From: Ferrovum sp. JA12
Lineage (GTDB): Bacteria; Pseudomonadota; Gammaproteobacteria; Burkholderiales; Ferrovaceae
Reading direction: 5' to 3'
DNA length: 64,000 nt
Assembly (NCBI RefSeq): GCF_001431705.1
Contig: NZ_LJWX01000001.1
Coordinates: 868,001 to 932,000 of the forward strand
A model generated the notes under the pieces. The model ran no database searches. It was not told the DNA's origin and saw only the letters and a program-made list of their open reading frames with translations. The first letter of the stretch is position 1; every line of letters begins with the position of its first letter. Below are positions 47,428 to 56,857 of the stretch, in pieces. The position numbers and the translations under genes are program-made.

Positions 47428-48291
47428 TGAATTCATTAAGGGGATTTTAAGATAACTTACTCCGTTACTCTCTGGGGTAGGTATTTTACCCGCACGAATA
47501 TTCAATTGAATGGCAGGGAAGATGAGTTTGGGTAAGGTTAGAGTTTTGTCACGATTATTTCGAATAGTCACAAACTCTGTTTCGCTGACGCCACTGTGAA
47601 GGTGGATATTTTTTTCTTTTTGTTCTTTAACTGTAGATTTGTGTTGAAGGGTCTGTCTGTTTGGTGGAGGATAATCATGGCACAAATATAATAAAGTGTC
47701 ATCGGGATATGACAGTATTTTTTGTACTGAATGATATAATTGTTTTGCATCACCACCCGGAAAATCACAGCGGGCGGTGCCCACGTCTGGCATAAATAAA
47801 GTATCCCCTACAAAAATAGTGTCGCCGATTTTATAAGCCATACAAGCTGGAGTATGACCCGGAACAGACAAAACTTCTAAGGACAATTCACCAAAATTGA
47901 GAACATCTTTATCTTTCAATAGATAGTTAAAGTCTGACCCATCAGTTGGAAAATCATGACTAAAATTAAAAATAGATTTAAATACTTTTTGAACTTCAGT
48001 GATTTTTTCGCCAATAGCGATGGGAGCAGTTGTTTCTTCTTGGATGTAATGACCTGCACTAAGGTGATCTGCATGAGCATGGGTTTCAAGAATATAGTCT
48101 ACAACCAGCCTCTCAGAACGAATAAAGTTTAATAATTCATCCGCAGACTCGTAAGTAATATGCCCTGACTCTTGTTGAAAGTTAAGCACCGGATCAATGA
48201 TGACACAATGCAGATCACGTGAGGAATATACCACGTAAGAATAAGTCCACGTCCCTGGATCAAAAAATGATTTAACGACGTGGTTATCCAT
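47419..48291 (-). CDS. MBL-fold hydrolase, ETHE1/persulfide-dioxygenase-like
   Basis: Metallo-beta-lactamase-fold protein of 290 aa. The metal motif is His71-Ala-His73-Ala-Asp75-His76 (THAHADH), with later ligands in SVPGHTPAC, FVGDTLFMPD and YLCHDYPP. TARCDFPGGDA is typical of ETHE1/Blh-type persulfide dioxygenases, which oxidise glutathione persulfide in sulfide metabolism; relatives include glyoxalase II. The family tail normally ends soon after YLK(I/L)P(L/V)N; here it reads YLKIPLMNSRC, so the last few codons may come from island DNA. It follows FKBP by 7 nt. Confidence 0.88.
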   Translation of the reverse strand: MDNHVVKSFFDPGTWTYSYVVYSSRDLHCVIIDPVLNFQQESGHITYESADELLNFIRSERLVVDYILETHAHADHLSAGHYIQEETTAPIAIGEKITEVQKVFKSIFNFSHDFPTDGSDFNYLLKDKDVLNFGELSLEVLSVPGHTPACMAYKIGDTIFVGDTLFMPDVGTARCDFPGGDAKQLYHSVQKILSYPDDTLLYLCHDYPPPNRQTLQHKSTVKEQKEKNIHLHSGVSETEFVTIRNNRDKTLTLPKLIFPAIQLNIRAGKIPTPESNGVSYLKIPLMNSRC

Positions 48292-48298
48292 TGGCTAC

Positions 48299-48742
48299 TC
48301 AGTTGACTTCTAACAGTTCTACATCAAACATAAGCTTAGCGTTAGGAGGGATCACGCCCCCTGCACCGCGACTGCCATAACCTAAGTGTGAGGGAATAAT
48401 AAGAGTTCGTTTGCCACCCACTTTCATGCCCGCAACGCCCTCATCCCAGCCCTTGATGACCTGACCCGCACCTAATATAAATTGGAAAGGTTGATTACGG
48501 TCCACGGAACTATCAAATTTCTGTCCCTTATGGTCCTTTGCGTTGGCATCGTATAACCAGCCTGTATAGTGCACTGATACTTGTTGTCCTGATTTAGCTG
48601 TGGCGCCTGTACCGATTAAATGGTCAATGATGGTTAATCCATCTAGTGTCATGGTGGTTTTCTCCGTAGATGCTGAAAAACTGTTATTTGCGATAAAAAA
48701 AGAAGACAGTGATACCAATAAAAAATACATGAGTTGTTTCAT
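48299..48742 (-). CDS. FKBP-type peptidyl-prolyl isomerase, exported
   Basis: Protein of 147 aa. A signal peptide (about 1-23, ending SFSA) is followed by one FKBP domain: VSVHYTGWLYD, FDSSVDRNQPFQF, GQVIKGWDEGVAGMKVGGKR and LGYGSRGAGGVIPPNA. It catalyses proline isomerisation in the periplasm and lacks the dimerisation region of FkpA. It lies 31 nt after hrpA on the same strand. Confidence 0.95.
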   Translation of the reverse strand: MKQLMYFLLVSLSSFFIANNSFSASTEKTTMTLDGLTIIDHLIGTGATAKSGQQVSVHYTGWLYDANAKDHKGQKFDSSVDRNQPFQFILGAGQVIKGWDEGVAGMKVGGKRTLIIPSHLGYGSRGAGGVIPPNAKLMFDVELLEVN

Positions 48743-48773
48743 AACTTCTCCTGAACAATGAATATTACCATGG

Positions 48774-51700
48774 TTATTTTAGCTGTTCTGACCAAAATTT
48801 TTCCAGCCTTTGTACAGAAATTGGATAGAGGGTTTTCATGGGTTGAGCATACAATGATAGATAAAACTCTTCCAGCATTTTCATAAACTGTTGACTTGGT
48901 TCGGAGTTCCCTTTTTTATGACGATATTCTTTGAGTCTTGTAGTAAAGGTTATGGTTTGTTTCATTTTATCTTGGTCTTGGCGAGGATCCAAAATACAAC
49001 GTTCCACACGTTTTAATAATCCTTCTACATACCTGGGTCGCAACAGATACTCTTGCAAAGAAATATCCAAGTAAAGAGACCAATTCAGTAACCTATTCAG
49101 ATGATCAATTATGTCACGATAGGAGTCAGGGTAAGCGGCCTTTTTTAATTTCTCTTGCTGTGTAAAAAATTGTTTTAATAGTTCGCACAGTAAGCGGTGT
49201 TTATCGTTTAACAGTTTGATCAGAGTGCTTAATTGAGATCGTATATGTAAGCAAAGCTGACTAAAAGAGGACTCGTTATTAATTTTTCCTGAAAAAGAAT
49301 TAACGAGCTCTTTCAATAAAAGATGTAACCATTGTTTTTTTAACCAACCCTCCACTTGTTGATGAGGGGGAGGAGACAGCTTGCAGAGAAGTAATGCCAA
49401 CTCTGTTGAGTGAGTCAGATTTTTCTCTATAGGGTTCAGCCAACTCTTTAGTTGAATTTCAACTAGGCGGGTAATTCCTGATTGTGTTTTGATTTGTACC
49501 TCAAGAGGAGTGTCCATTGCTCTAATAAAAAGATGGCCCTCTTCATTGACTAAGGCGGGGTATAGGATAATTCGAATCCCCTTTTTGTTTACAATAATTT
49601 CCTCAGGCAGTTCACCAAAGTTCCAACTGGTAATCTCTGGTAAGTGTAAAAGAGGGTTATCTAGTTGTTGTATTTCTTCTTCTATTAAGGGACTTAAGTG
49701 TTGTTTTAGTTGGCTTAAGGATCGTGATTGGGCGATTTCCTCATTGGAATCAGTGACAACTTGCAAATTCATTAAAAGATGTTTGGGTAACGTAGGCCAA
49801 CTTTCCGGTGAAATACTCTGATGGTAAACCTCGGCAATAAATGTTTGTAAACAGGTTAATAATGAACCATCTTTTTCTGAAAACCGACTTAAAAAAAGAG
49901 TAATACAATGAGGCACTGGAACCAGTACTCGTCTAATGGATGGAGGCAATCCTTTAATTAATAGTTGAATTTTTTCACGGATAAGGCCAGGTACGAGCCA
50001 TTCAATATCGCTCTCATTCAGCGAACCCAGTAGAGGCAGAGGAATTCTTAGGGTAACGCCATCTAATGGATGGCCTGGATCGAAGCGATAGAGTAGAGGG
50101 TAATCATTACCATGAATATGTAATGAATCGGGATAGAGTACAAGAGTTGCATTTTCACTACTGTGTTTTTTTAATTGCTCTGGGGTAAATAAAAGGGTCT
50201 CTTTTTCCTGTGACGATAATTTCTGATACCAATTTGTTAACTCTTGAGCTTTGGTGATGAACGAGGGAATGTAGTGCCGATATAATTCAACGATAGCCTC
50301 CTCATCAATCAGAACATCTTGACGTCGGGTCTTATGTTCTAGCAGCGCAACGCTCTCAATGGTGTGATGGTTTTGTGAGACAAAGTTAGGTATCTTTCCA
50401 CTATATTCTTGTAACACACATAAATGTCGCAGTAGTAAAGAATAGGCCTGATCTCTATCACGTTGGTCCAATGATACTTTGCGTCGTTGAATAACGGTCA
50501 ACCCATAGAGTGTGCCATTTTCATAGGCTATCGCCTGACCTTGAATGGGATCCCATTCGCCAGGTGAGAGGGTATAGTGCATTAAACCCTTAGCAAATTT
50601 TTCTATCCAATGACTTTGAATCTGACAGACGGTTCGTGCCTGCAATATGCCCGTATCAATGATTTCTGAAGCCATGATCCATTTGGGTTTTTTCAATGCT
50701 AAGGATGAAGATTTATTGATTTTAAATTTTAAACCACGTACGCCCAGATAACTTTCACTGTCTTGATGATAGTTACCAATTTGACTAATTAATCCGCTAA
50801 GTAGTGCGTTGTGTAGTGAATCATAAGTTGTTTCCTTTTGATTAGGGGTTATTCCAAGCGCTTCAATAGATTGTTTTAATTGATGATGTAAATCATGCCA
50901 TTCACGAACTCTCTTAAAGTTCAAGAAATGTTTATGACACCAGCGTAGTTGGTGTTTTTTGCTTCCATTTAATTCCTTAAGATAGGCATGCCATAAGTTG
51001 ATGATGGACATAAAGTCAGATTGCGGATGGGCAAACTGTTTATGTTGTTGGTCCGCTTGTACTCTCAATTCAAAGGGGCGCTCCCGTGGGTCTTGGATAC
51101 TTAAAAAGGAGGTAATGATCAGTACTTCCGTGACACACTGATATTCTTGGGCCGCAATTAACATGCGTGATAAATGAGGATCTAAGGGAATCTTTGCTAT
51201 TTTCTGACCAATGGGTGTCAAGTTCTGATTACCATCGATAGCGCTAAGCTCCAATAATTCTAACCTTCCACTTTGAATGGCTTTTGGTGAGGGAGGATCT
51301 ATAAAAGGAAAGTCTTCAATAGAGCCTAACTTTAAGTGGATCATTTTTAATATGACTCCAGCCAATGAGCTTCTTAATAACTCAGGGGTTGTAAAGGCTG
51401 GACGGCTATTAAAATCCTCCTCACTATATAGGCGTATACAAATCCCAGGAGCAGTCCTACCGGAACGCCCCGCTCGCTGCTTGGCTGAGGCTTGTGAGTT
51501 CTTTTCAATGAGTAATTGATCGATTTTGTTACGTTGACTAAAACGCTTTACTCTGACCAAACCACTGTCCACAACAAAACGAATTCCAGGAACCGTGAGT
51601 GAGGTTTCTGCTACGTTAGTGGATAAAACAATCCTGCGATATGGGCTAGAACTAAAGATTTTGTCTTGTTCTTGTTGCGAGAGGCGAGCAAATAGGGGGA

Positions 51701-52490
51701 TGATTTCTGTGTGGGCAGGTTGCTGTCTTCTTAAAGAATCGAGAACATCTCTGATATCCCGCTCTCCCGGCAGAAAGACCAACACATCACCTTGATGTGT
51801 TTCTTTCATTAAATCATCTATAACCTGTAGCAGATGACTCTTTGTACTGCCGTTCTCTATGTCCTCATTATCCTCTTGTTCTAATTGCACTGGACGATAC
51901 CGAATATCAACAGGGTAAGTGCGACCACTTACTTCAATAATAGGAGCACCGTGGAAAAAATTAGAAAACTTTTCCGTTTCAATGGTAGCTGAGGTAATAA
52001 TCAGTTTTAAGTCTGGGCGGGAAGGAAGTATTTGTTTAAGATAACCCAGTAAAAAATCAATGTTTAAACTTCTTTCATGGGCTTCATCAATGATGATGAC
52101 ATCATAAGCTGTTAGCCGAGGATCTCGGTTTATTTCGGCCAATAAAATACCGTCTGTCATCACTTTGATGGCACTTGCTGTTGGATTGACTCGGTCTTGA
52201 AAGCGGATTTTAGTGCCAACGCCATGACCTACCTCAGTTTTTAGTTCTTGCGCCAGCCGTTGCGCGACTGATCTGGCAGCAAGACGCCTGGGTTGGGTAC
52301 AACCAATCATTTTATGTTGTCCAAAACCCAAACTGAGACATATTTTAGGGATTTGTGTGGTTTTACCAGATCCTGTTTCACCACACAGAATAAGTGTTTG
52401 ATGCTGAGTAATTAAAAGACGAATTTCATCCAGATGATCATGAATGGGCAATGAGCCGTCAAACTCAGGATTTAAGACGGGTTTTTGCAT
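48774..52490 (-). CDS. hrpA: ATP-dependent RNA helicase HrpA
   Basis: DEAH-box helicase of 1238 aa (E. coli HrpA about 1300). Walker A GETGSGKT is residues 37-44; DEAH is 135-138; SATIETEKFS, QRAGRSGRTAPG (motif VI) and HA2/OB-fold domains follow (about 440-650), then the long HrpA-specific C-terminal region. In E. coli it processes daa fimbrial mRNA and resolves stalled ribosomes. The start is 5 nt from the stop of the upstream glycosyltransferase, so they are probably co-transcribed. Confidence 0.97.
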   Translation of the reverse strand: MQKPVLNPEFDGSLPIHDHLDEIRLLITQHQTLILCGETGSGKTTQIPKICLSLGFGQHKMIGCTQPRRLAARSVAQRLAQELKTEVGHGVGTKIRFQDRVNPTASAIKVMTDGILLAEINRDPRLTAYDVIIIDEAHERSLNIDFLLGYLKQILPSRPDLKLIITSATIETEKFSNFFHGAPIIEVSGRTYPVDIRYRPVQLEQEDNEDIENGSTKSHLLQVIDDLMKETHQGDVLVFLPGERDIRDVLDSLRRQQPAHTEIIPLFARLSQQEQDKIFSSSPYRRIVLSTNVAETSLTVPGIRFVVDSGLVRVKRFSQRNKIDQLLIEKNSQASAKQRAGRSGRTAPGICIRLYSEEDFNSRPAFTTPELLRSSLAGVILKMIHLKLGSIEDFPFIDPPSPKAIQSGRLELLELSAIDGNQNLTPIGQKIAKIPLDPHLSRMLIAAQEYQCVTEVLIITSFLSIQDPRERPFELRVQADQQHKQFAHPQSDFMSIINLWHAYLKELNGSKKHQLRWCHKHFLNFKRVREWHDLHHQLKQSIEALGITPNQKETTYDSLHNALLSGLISQIGNYHQDSESYLGVRGLKFKINKSSSLALKKPKWIMASEIIDTGILQARTVCQIQSHWIEKFAKGLMHYTLSPGEWDPIQGQAIAYENGTLYGLTVIQRRKVSLDQRDRDQAYSLLLRHLCVLQEYSGKIPNFVSQNHHTIESVALLEHKTRRQDVLIDEEAIVELYRHYIPSFITKAQELTNWYQKLSSQEKETLLFTPEQLKKHSSENATLVLYPDSLHIHGNDYPLLYRFDPGHPLDGVTLRIPLPLLGSLNESDIEWLVPGLIREKIQLLIKGLPPSIRRVLVPVPHCITLFLSRFSEKDGSLLTCLQTFIAEVYHQSISPESWPTLPKHLLMNLQVVTDSNEEIAQSRSLSQLKQHLSPLIEEEIQQLDNPLLHLPEITSWNFGELPEEIIVNKKGIRIILYPALVNEEGHLFIRAMDTPLEVQIKTQSGITRLVEIQLKSWLNPIEKNLTHSTELALLLCKLSPPPHQQVEGWLKKQWLHLLLKELVNSFSGKINNESSFSQLCLHIRSQLSTLIKLLNDKHRLLCELLKQFFTQQEKLKKAAYPDSYRDIIDHLNRLLNWSLYLDISLQEYLLRPRYVEGLLKRVERCILDPRQDQDKMKQTITFTTRLKEYRHKKGNSEPSQQFMKMLEEFYLSLYAQPMKTLYPISVQRLEKFWSEQLK

Positions 52491-52495
52491 GGTAA

Positions 52496-54154
52496 TTAGG
52501 GCTTGGTGTAAAGATATAGTCGCTCTTTTTGATCACCAGGACGTGAGCCACTCCATAATAAAGTGCCTTCCCCAATGCGGTAAATGCGATGGCGTGGGTT
52601 GTCTTGTAATAACAACAGAGGACAAGTTGATGAGGGATTTATTTCAAGGCGTTGGGTATGGAGATGTAAATAATATTCCAATAATCCACGTTGTGGTTCA
52701 CCAAGGCCAAGACTCGCTATGCAGCCAGGATGGTGTATAAGATTGTTAGATAGTGAGGTCATAACACTCTCATAACCTCTTGCACGGTCAATAAAGGGTA
52801 ACCACAGCGACATCAACAATAACCAAGATACAGTAAGCCCCACTGACCAATTAATGAGTGCACGCCGGGCATTCTGGTGTGAGCGCATGATCGTGACAAT
52901 CCATAATCCACTGATGAACAAAGCAAATACAAAGGGTAGGAAATGAAATTGTTCACGAAAACCGGGTAATGTTGTATCCAAAAAGTTAACAATACTTGCT
53001 GGGAAATTTAATAACTGTGCAACCCACCCTAGCCATAATAAAAGAGTAATGAGTCCAAAAGTAATCATCCCAAACCAATCTAAGGCGTGGGCAGTGCCTC
53101 TTTTTAACAGATCTATATTTCCACCAGCAAGAATGGACAAGGGGACAAGTAGTGATAGGGTATAAAACTCATTGGGTTGGGTACAAAAGCCTAATACAAA
53201 GTAGAACCATAACAAGCAAAGCATCACGTAGCGTACGGAGGGTCTTGAGCGTAGAGCTCTACCACCATACCAAAGAACACCTAAGGACAATGGTGCTGCT
53301 GGAAAGGCAAACCAAATACTAACAATCAAGTAGTACAAAGGAGTGGTGGTTAAAATAAACCATTGGCTTGGATGAAGGAAAGGATCTGCGAGACGCATCC
53401 ACCACTGATGAAACTCATTAGGATGATGTAAATGCAGGGCATAGGGCCAAATTATAAGAAAGGGGGCTAAGCTGAGAACAATAGCCAGGATATAAATGAG
53501 CGGTCTTTTTGGCATGACTGGTCTGATAGCCAGGGGACTTAACAGAATTAGGGGTAATAATAATCCCGCTGCTAAGGGGCCAATCGATAGGAAAGCAATG
53601 CCTAAACCGGTTCCTGCTAGTAATCCAGCCCACAGGGATTGGTTTCTTGACCAAGGAATGGCCACAAAGACCATGGCCATGCCGGTGATCCATGACAGAT
53701 GAGAGCTCATCTCATGGGCTCTCAATAAAAGCCCGACAGAGCCCATCAATAGAATAACGCTGGCGCGTATAGCTCGCGAACCAAATAAAGTATAGGCTCC
53801 GAGGGCGGTAATAACAAAAGTTAGCGCCATAAAGAGCCCACTCGAGAGTCTTGCTGCATCCGCTGGGTTTAGCCAAGGACTAAAGAGGCGTTGCGTGAGG
53901 GCGGCAACCCAGAAATAAAAGGGAGGGGTATTAAAATAAGGCTCGCCACCTAAAGTTGGATATAACCAGTGACCGCCATGATTGAGATGATAAATAATGC
54001 CTTGACTGACCGCTTCGTCATATTTCCAAGGAGAGTGGCCTGTTAAGCCGGGGATTAGCCAAGCACAGCAAATAAGTAAGAAAAGGACAGTTTTGCCTAG
54101 GGTGAATTCCCCATCAAAACTCAAGGACTTTTTATTGGAGAAGAGTGAAAACAC
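52496..54154 (-). CDS. ArnT/PMT-like glycosyltransferase, family 39
   Basis: Integral membrane protein of 552 aa with about 11-12 hydrophobic segments. The first periplasmic loop carries the catalytic-acid motif PWKYDEA (near residue 43), with GHWLYPTLGGEPYFNTPPFYFW after it, the signature of GT39/ArnT enzymes using polyprenyl-phosphate sugars. It likely adds a sugar to lipid A or another envelope acceptor; the donor and acceptor are unknown and no arn genes are nearby. It lies directly upstream of hrpA. Confidence 0.85.
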   Translation of the reverse strand: MFSLFSNKKSLSFDGEFTLGKTVLFLLICCAWLIPGLTGHSPWKYDEAVSQGIIYHLNHGGHWLYPTLGGEPYFNTPPFYFWVAALTQRLFSPWLNPADAARLSSGLFMALTFVITALGAYTLFGSRAIRASVILLMGSVGLLLRAHEMSSHLSWITGMAMVFVAIPWSRNQSLWAGLLAGTGLGIAFLSIGPLAAGLLLPLILLSPLAIRPVMPKRPLIYILAIVLSLAPFLIIWPYALHLHHPNEFHQWWMRLADPFLHPSQWFILTTTPLYYLIVSIWFAFPAAPLSLGVLWYGGRALRSRPSVRYVMLCLLWFYFVLGFCTQPNEFYTLSLLVPLSILAGGNIDLLKRGTAHALDWFGMITFGLITLLLWLGWVAQLLNFPASIVNFLDTTLPGFREQFHFLPFVFALFISGLWIVTIMRSHQNARRALINWSVGLTVSWLLLMSLWLPFIDRARGYESVMTSLSNNLIHHPGCIASLGLGEPQRGLLEYYLHLHTQRLEINPSSTCPLLLLQDNPRHRIYRIGEGTLLWSGSRPGDQKERLYLYTKP

Positions 54155-54172
54155 GTGGTCTCCAGTTAAAAC

Positions 54173-54198
54173 TTAAGGCAGCACAGCTGCTGCCTTAA
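54173..54198 (-). terminator. Terminator of rpmE
   Basis: Perfect 11-bp stem TTAAGGCAGCA/TGCTGCCTTAA (54173-54183 and 54188-54198) with loop CAGC. On the minus strand it follows the rpmE stop by 17 nt and is trailed by AGTTTTAACT. Confidence 0.7.
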
Positions 54199-54215
54199 AC
54201 GGCTAAAATAAATAA

Positions 54216-54422
54216 TTATTTACGGGCGTATTTCTGACGGAATTTTTCAACACGACCAGCTGTATCAACAATTTTTTGTTTACCAGTGTAAAACGGATGA
54301 CAAGCGGAACAGACTTCCACAGATAAGTTGGGTTTACCAAGGGTTGATTTGGTAACAAAAGAGTTTCCGCAACTACAAGTAACGGTCACATCTTGATAAT
54401 TTGGGTGAATTTCAGGTTTCAT
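54216..54422 (-). CDS. rpmE: Ribosomal protein bL31 (zinc-binding form)
   Basis: Large-subunit protein of 68 aa. The ATG at 54420-54422 gives [10 protein letters not shown], the usual start; the longer upstream frame is not credible. Four cysteines in CSC and [14 protein letters not shown] identify the zinc-containing (C+) form, which also serves as a cell zinc store and can be replaced by the C- paralogue under zinc limitation. It lies downstream of rho on the same strand, a common pairing. Confidence 0.97.
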   Translation of the reverse strand: MKPEIHPNYQDVTVTCSCGNSFVTKSTLGKPNLSVEVCSACHPFYTGKQKIVDTAGRVEKFRQKYARK

Positions 54423-54529
54423 AATCTTTATCCTAAACAAATATGTCGGGGTATACGACACTAAGCCCATTATTATGACTTAAATTAAGCCTTTTGGCAA
54501 TAAAAGAGCAATACTAAACTACGGCAGAT

Positions 54530-55789
54530 TTAGCCTCTGCGCATGGAATCAAAGAAATCAGCATTGTTTTTAGTGGCTTTGATTTTATCCAGTAGGAATT
54601 CCAACGCCTCAATTTCGTCCATTGGATAAAGTAATTTTCGTAATACCCAGATTTTTTGAAGAACCTCTGGCTTCAGTAACATTTCCTCTCGTCTGGTTCC
54701 CGACCGGTTAACATTAATAGCAGGATAAATTCTTTTCTCCGCCATTCGTCGATCGAGGTGAATTTCCATATTACCAGTACCTTTGAATTCTTCGTAGATC
54801 ACATCGTCCATCCGAGAACCGGTATCGACCAATGCAGTAGCAATAATAGTGAGTGATCCCCCTTCCTCAACATTTCTTGCCGCCCCAAAGAAACGTTTTG
54901 GACGCTGTAATGCGTTCGCATCAACACCACCGGTTAACACCTTGCCCGATGAGGGGATGACAGTGTTGTAGGCCCGCGCAAGTCTTGTGATTGAATCTAA
55001 TAGAATCACTACATCACGTTTATGCTCCACCAAACGTTTTGCTTTTTCAATCACCATCTCAGCCACTTGCACATGACGGGTGGCCGGTTCATCAAAGGTA
55101 GAGGACACCACTTCGCCCCTCACTGAGCGTTGCATTTCAGTTACTTCTTCTGGTCGTTCATCAATCAACAAAACAATTAAATGAGCATCAGGGTTATTGG
55201 AGGAAATAGAATGTGCAATATGTTGCAACATGACTGTTTTTCCGCTTTTAGGACTGGCTACCAATAATCCACGCTGACCTTTCCCGATGGGAGCCACGAT
55301 ATCGATGACACGTCCAGTGATATTTTCTTCAGCTTTTATATCACGTTCAAGGGTAAGAGGTTCAGTTGGAAAAAGAGGGGTTAAGTTTTCAAAGAGGATT
55401 TTGTTTTTTGAGTTTTCTGGAGCCTCACCGTTCACTAAATCAACTTTAACTAGAGCGAAGTAACGTTCTCCTTCCTTAGGTATTCTAATTTCACCCTCAA
55501 TACTGTCCCCGGTATGTAAGTTAAACCGTCTGATTTGAGAGGGGGAAATATAGATATCATCGGGACTCGCCAAATAAGAAGTCTCAGGAGACCGAAGAAA
55601 CCCAAAACCATCCTGTAAAACTTCTAAGGTTCCTTCACCATAAATACTTTCACCTTTCTTGGCTTGGTTCTTTAATAAAGCAAATATCAATTCTTGCTTA
55701 CGTAATCGATTGGCTCCTTCAATTTCATTTTTAATAGCCATTTCGACTAGTTCGGTGACATGTAGGGTTTTTAGATCAGATAAATGCAT
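54530..55789 (-). CDS. rho: Transcription termination factor Rho
   Basis: Hexameric RNA translocase of 419 aa that ends transcription at unstructured C-rich RNA. An N-terminal helix bundle precedes the cold-shock-like RNA-binding domain ([17 protein letters not shown], about 51-67). The ATPase core has P-loop ASPKSGKT (178-185), [15 protein letters not shown] (Walker B) and the Q- and R-loop region near 280. It lies between trxA and rpmE, an order conserved in betaproteobacteria. A hairpin separates it from trxA. Confidence 0.99.
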   Translation of the reverse strand: MHLSDLKTLHVTELVEMAIKNEIEGANRLRKQELIFALLKNQAKKGESIYGEGTLEVLQDGFGFLRSPETSYLASPDDIYISPSQIRRFNLHTGDSIEGEIRIPKEGERYFALVKVDLVNGEAPENSKNKILFENLTPLFPTEPLTLERDIKAEENITGRVIDIVAPIGKGQRGLLVASPKSGKTVMLQHIAHSISSNNPDAHLIVLLIDERPEEVTEMQRSVRGEVVSSTFDEPATRHVQVAEMVIEKAKRLVEHKRDVVILLDSITRLARAYNTVIPSSGKVLTGGVDANALQRPKRFFGAARNVEEGGSLTIIATALVDTGSRMDDVIYEEFKGTGNMEIHLDRRMAEKRIYPAINVNRSGTRREEMLLKPEVLQKIWVLRKLLYPMDEIEALEFLLDKIKATKNNADFFDSMRRG

Positions 55790-55869
55790 AGAATGACCAA
55801 GAATAGAGAAGTGTTAGGTTGGGAAAATTTTTTAAGAATTAATGGGTTAAGATTTTAAGATTAATTAAG

Positions 55870-55897
55870 TTGCACAGTTTTCACAAACTGTGCAACA
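55870..55897 (-). terminator. Hairpin after trxA, probable terminator
   Basis: Perfect 12-bp stem GTTGCACAGTTT/AAACTGTGCAAC (55870-55881 and 55886-55897) with loop TCAC, 13 nt after the trxA stop. The minus-strand tail TTAATTAATCTT is only moderately U-rich, so some read-through into rho is likely. Confidence 0.65.
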
Positions 55898-55910
55898 AAA
55901 TCTACGCTTT

Positions 55911-56237
55911 TTACAAGTGACTGTCAATAAAAGCACTTAGTTGTGATTTAGATAGCGCTCCAACTTTGGTGGCTTCTACGTTACCATTTTTGAATAGTAG
56001 AAGGGTAGGGATGCCGCGGATACCGAATTTTCTTGAGGTCTCGGGGTTATCATCAACATTTAATTTGGCTATTTTCAAACGACCGGAGTAGTCTTTGGCA
56101 ATATCTTCAAGTATTGGTGCGATTAATTTACAGGGACCACACCATTCAGCCCAAAAGTCTAGCAGAACAGGAGTATTGGCTTGTAGTACGTCAGCATCAA
56201 ATGAACGATCGCTAATATGTATTATGGATTCACTCAT
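55911..56237 (-). CDS. trxA: Thioredoxin 1
   Basis: Cytoplasmic disulfide reductase of 108 aa. The active site is Cys33-Gly-Pro-Cys36 in [10 protein letters not shown]; the cis-proline loop is [14 protein letters not shown]. Reduced by thioredoxin reductase. It is upstream of rho on the same strand and diverges from the ferredoxin gene over a 270-bp gap. Confidence 0.98.
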   Translation of the reverse strand: MSESIIHISDRSFDADVLQANTPVLLDFWAEWCGPCKLIAPILEDIAKDYSGRLKIAKLNVDDNPETSRKFGIRGIPTLLLFKNGNVEATKVGALSKSQLSAFIDSHL

Positions 56238-56345
56238 GATTTTCCTCTGAAAATAAGTAACGGAATTACGTTAGATGAATAAGGCATTTTTTAGATTACA
56301 TGTATTTTAACTCAATTCAAACTAAGCGCATAGTAGTTAAAAATG

Positions 56346-56366
56346 TATAATAGATCCACTATTATA
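56346..56366. promoter_or_regulatory. Palindrome with divergent -10 boxes between trxA and fdxA
   Basis: TATAATAG (56346-56353) and CTATTATA (56359-56366) form a perfect 8-bp dyad with a 5-bp centre. It places a TATAAT box on each strand. No good -35 is seen for either. The rest of the 270-bp gap (56238-56507) shows no gene. Confidence 0.45.
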
Positions 56367-56507
56367 ATAAAGTCTCTAATGTGTTGCGCCTGGAATAATT
56401 ATAAATTTAATAGACATATTGGGTCTTAATTAATTCGATTTGGGTATTTGTGGAATCCATTTTAGCCCTGTTAAAATAAACGATTTATTGGCTAGGAGAG
56501 TAGTGCC

Positions 56508-56831
56508 ATGACTTATGTGGTAACCGAGTCTTGTATACGTTGTAAATATACAGATTGTGTGGATGTATGTCCGGTAGATTGTTTTCGTGAGGGACCTAAC
56601 TTTTTAGTTATTGATCCAGATGAATGTATTGATTGCACCTTATGTGTCGCGGAATGTCCGGTAGAAGCTATTTATGCTGAAGATGACGTACCTGAAAATC
56701 AACGGGCCTTTATTGCAATCAACGCAGATCTGGCGAAAGTTTGGAAGCCTATTATTGAGCGTAAAGACCCTTTAGAGGATGCCGATGAGTGGAAAGACGT
56801 GAAGGAAAAACGCGAGTTTCTGGAGAAGTAG
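56508..56831 (+). CDS. fdxA: 7Fe ferredoxin FdxA
   Basis: Ferredoxin of 107 aa matching Azotobacter ferredoxin I. Expected 3Fe-4S ligands are Cys9, Cys17 and Cys50; 4Fe-4S ligands are Cys21, Cys40, Cys43 and Cys46; the extra Cys12 and Cys25 are also conserved. The C-terminal helical extension ends [19 protein letters not shown]. It is a low-potential electron carrier. A GGAGAG ribosome-binding site precedes the ATG. The addB-like gene begins 26 nt after its stop. Confidence 0.97.
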   Translation: MTYVVTESCIRCKYTDCVDVCPVDCFREGPNFLVIDPDECIDCTLCVAECPVEAIYAEDDVPENQRAFIAINADLAKVWKPIIERKDPLEDADEWKDVKEKREFLEK

Positions 56832-56857
56832 AGCGACAGTCATGGGCCCTTCAGGAA

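Noticed and set aside
44776-47430. Insertion sequence or integrase in the island
   Set aside because: No transposase or tyrosine-recombinase motif, no terminal inverted repeats and no target duplication could be seen.
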